Origin: Bacteroidota bacterium
GTDB taxonomy: Bacteria > Bacteroidota > Ignavibacteria > UBA10030 > UBA8401
Length of the DNA: 14,865 nt
Direction of reading: 5' to 3'
Assembly: GCA_030824175.1 (NCBI GenBank)
Contig: JAVBYH010000356.1
Span: forward strand, 1-14,865
The position numbers were made by a program, and so were the translations under genes. The notes beneath the pieces are model-generated. The model did not search any database. It was not told where the DNA came from and saw only the letters and a list, made by a program, of their open reading frames with translations. Numbering within the stretch: the stretch's first letter is position 1; the number at the start of each line of letters is the position of its first letter. Of the stretch, positions 12,698 to 14,865 are shown in pieces.

Positions 12698-12776
12698 TAT
12701 AGGGCGAAATGATATTTCGCCCGGCCGAACGATCGTACGAAAGTTGAACCGGGGCGAAACGCCGTTTCGCCCTACA
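12698..12776. repeat. 79-bp inverted-repeat element, copy B (MITE/REP-like)
   Basis: Same length and orientation as the copy at 2537-2615. The left 25 bases differ at one position and the right 26 at one, while the 28-bp centre differs at 11. Both ends form the same hairpins (GGGCGAAAT/ATTTCGCCC and GGGCGAAAC/GTTTCGCCC). The single change in the outer left end makes the terminal repeat TATAGGG rather than TGTAGGG. It lies in the gap between the AT-rich T9SS gene and the trxB stop, 27 bp beyond that stop, and could form the 3' end of the trxB transcript. Confidence 0.82.
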
Positions 12777-12803
12777 CGCTCCAATTGTGCAGTAAGGTGA
12801 TGT

Positions 12804-13744
12804 TTAATCCATCGATTCCAGGAAGCGTTCCGCGTCGAGCGCGGCCATGCAGCCGGTGCCGGCGGCGCTGATAGCCTGGCGATAGTACGAATCCGCCACG
12901 TCGCCGGCGGCGAAGACGCCGGGAATCTCGGTGCGCGTCGAGCCGGGCTTCACGAGCAAGTATTCCTTGTCGTCCATCGGCAGGATGCCCTTGAACAGTT
13001 TCGTGTTCGGCTGGTGGCCGATCGCAACGAAGAGGCCGTCCGCGGCCACTTCCGTTATTGCACCGGTCTTCACGTTCTTCAGTTTCAATCCGGTCACGTA
13101 TTTCTTCATGTCCTCCGTCTTCCCCAGCACCTCGTCGACGACGGAGTCCCACACCACGGCGACCTTCGGATTCTTCAACGCGCGGTCGCGCATGATCTTC
13201 GATCCGCGGAACTCGTCGCGTCTGTGGATGAGCGTGACCTTCGACGCGAACCGTGTGAGGAAGTTCGCCTCCTCGAGCGCCGTGTCGCCGCCGCCCACGA
13301 CATAGACTTCCTTGCCGCGGTAGAAGAAGCCGTCGCATGTTGCGCATGCGCTCACGCCGTACCCCATGTACTCGCCCTCGCTCGGGATGTTCAGGAGCTT
13401 CGCGGAGGCGCCTGTGGCCACGATCACCGTCTCGCCGAAATATTCCTCGTCCTCGACGACGACCTTGAACGGGCGCTTAGAAAAATCGACGGATGTGACT
13501 TCCTTGAACTGCGATTCCGCGCCGAACTTCACGGCCTGCTCGCGGAAGAGCTCCATCAGCTCCGGTCCCATAATCCCCTTGGGGAAGCCCGGAAAATTCT
13601 CCACCTCGGTGGTGATTGTCAACTGGCCGCCGGGCTGCGTGCCCTCGAAGATGACTGGCGCGAGATTCGCCCTGCTTGCGTAAATGGCCGCTGTGAGACC
13701 GGCCGGTCCCGATCCGATGATGATGACTTTGCGATGATTCGTGC

Positions 13745-13748
<4 letters not shown>
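12804..13748 (-). CDS. trxB: Thioredoxin-disulfide reductase TrxB
   Basis: NADPH-dependent flavoenzyme that keeps thioredoxin reduced in the cytoplasm. The 314-residue protein has the usual length. FAD-binding GSGPAG is at 12-17 and PGGQL at 39-43. The redox-active disulfide ACATCDGFFYRGK has CATC at 135-138. The NADPH site has VGGGDTALEEA at 151-161 and HRRDEFR at 175-181. The second FAD motif, PGVFAAGDVAD, is at about 276-286. The HRRDxxR form supports NADPH use. The start at 13748 has AAGGA 5 nt upstream and overlaps the queG stop as ATGA (13745-13748). A longer frame to 13958 merely shadows queG. It is the last gene of the Rieske-queG-trxB unit. Confidence 0.96.
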
Positions 13749-14675
<927 letters not shown>

Positions 14676-14689
<14 letters not shown>

Positions 14690-14865
14690 CGATCGTCACG
14701 TAGATGTCGGCGCCGCGCACTTCAGCGGCGAGTTTTTTCAGGTGCCCGTTCGCATTCACCGATCCGCCCGACCGGAGATCGAACGTCCAGCCGTGCATCG
14801 GGCAGGTGATCACAGTGCCCTCGACGATGCTTTCGTGGAGCTTCGAGATGTGTTGGTGGGGACAG
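14676..14865 (-). CDS. Rieske [2Fe-2S] ferredoxin-like protein (5' end cut by window edge)
   Basis: Only the last 62 codons are visible. They begin CPHQH, the first cluster-binding box (C-x-H), and 17 residues after that His have CPMHGWTFDLRSG, the second box (C-x-x-H). Cys1/His3 and Cys21/His24 of the fragment would therefore hold a Rieske cluster. The tail is short, so this is a small soluble ferredoxin-type protein of about 100 residues (NirD/BphF-like) rather than an oxygenase large subunit. It is the first gene seen in the unit with queG and trxB, overlapping queG by 14 nt. A role as electron carrier is established for the family; its partner here is unknown. Confidence 0.87.

Noticed and set aside
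12437..12784. 115-codon minus-strand ORF
   Set aside because: It consists of copy B of the repeat, the terminator region and the antisense of the T9SS gene end; no RBS and no homology.

Overview
The window looks like a GC-rich chromosomal segment from a bacterium of the FCB group, most likely near the Ignavibacteria/Kapabacteria side rather than classical Bacteroidetes. Two proteins end in type IX secretion (T9SS) sorting domains with the QNYPNPFN signature. Most genes have clear AGGAG-type ribosome binding sites, and two promoters look like ordinary sigma-70 -35/-10 pairs. The lineage call is inference. No rRNA, tRNA, CRISPR array, transposase or phage gene was seen.

Layout. (1) 1-2509, minus strand: hpnC-hpnD-hpnE, which converts farnesyl diphosphate to squalene; hpnE runs off the left edge. 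(2) 2537-2615: first copy of a 79-bp inverted-repeat element. (3) 2623-3390, minus: secreted T9SS protein with a CFCH motif near its mature N-terminus. (4) 3603-9115, minus: an efflux operon in the order tetR, tolC-type outer membrane factor, hlyD-type periplasmic adaptor and two ABC-2 permeases, without any ATPase gene. A perfect 11-9-11 palindrome overlaps the -10 box in front of tetR. (5) 9292-9573, plus: an unrecognised 93-aa protein closed by a strong hairpin. (6) 9649-10962, minus: three tandem small heat-shock (Hsp20) genes, the middle one short and divergent, behind a good sigma-70 promoter. (7) 10963-12680: a patch that becomes clearly AT-rich from about 11330. It holds a possible gene remnant, TGTCAC-type repeats, a 16-bp palindrome, a possible 52-aa ORF overlapping the next start codon, and a second T9SS protein on the plus strand with a terminator. 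(8) 12698-12776: second copy of the 79-bp element. (9) 12804-14865, minus: Rieske protein (cut by the right edge), queG and trxB, overlapping at each junction.

How the parts work together. HpnC/D/E form a complete squalene route that would feed hopanoids or related triterpenoids; no cyclase is in view. The TetR operon should be a self-repressed export system, and the absence of a nucleotide-binding subunit is its main puzzle. The Hsp20 genes form one stress transcription unit. The Rieske-queG-trxB unit groups redox proteins, with queuosine tRNA modification and thioredoxin reduction as the recognisable jobs.

The most unusual item is the 79-bp element. It has terminal inverted repeats, two internal hairpins and TA at both edges. 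It occurs twice in the same orientation, each time in a gap next to a T9SS gene, and it creates false N-terminal extensions when open reading frames are read through it.
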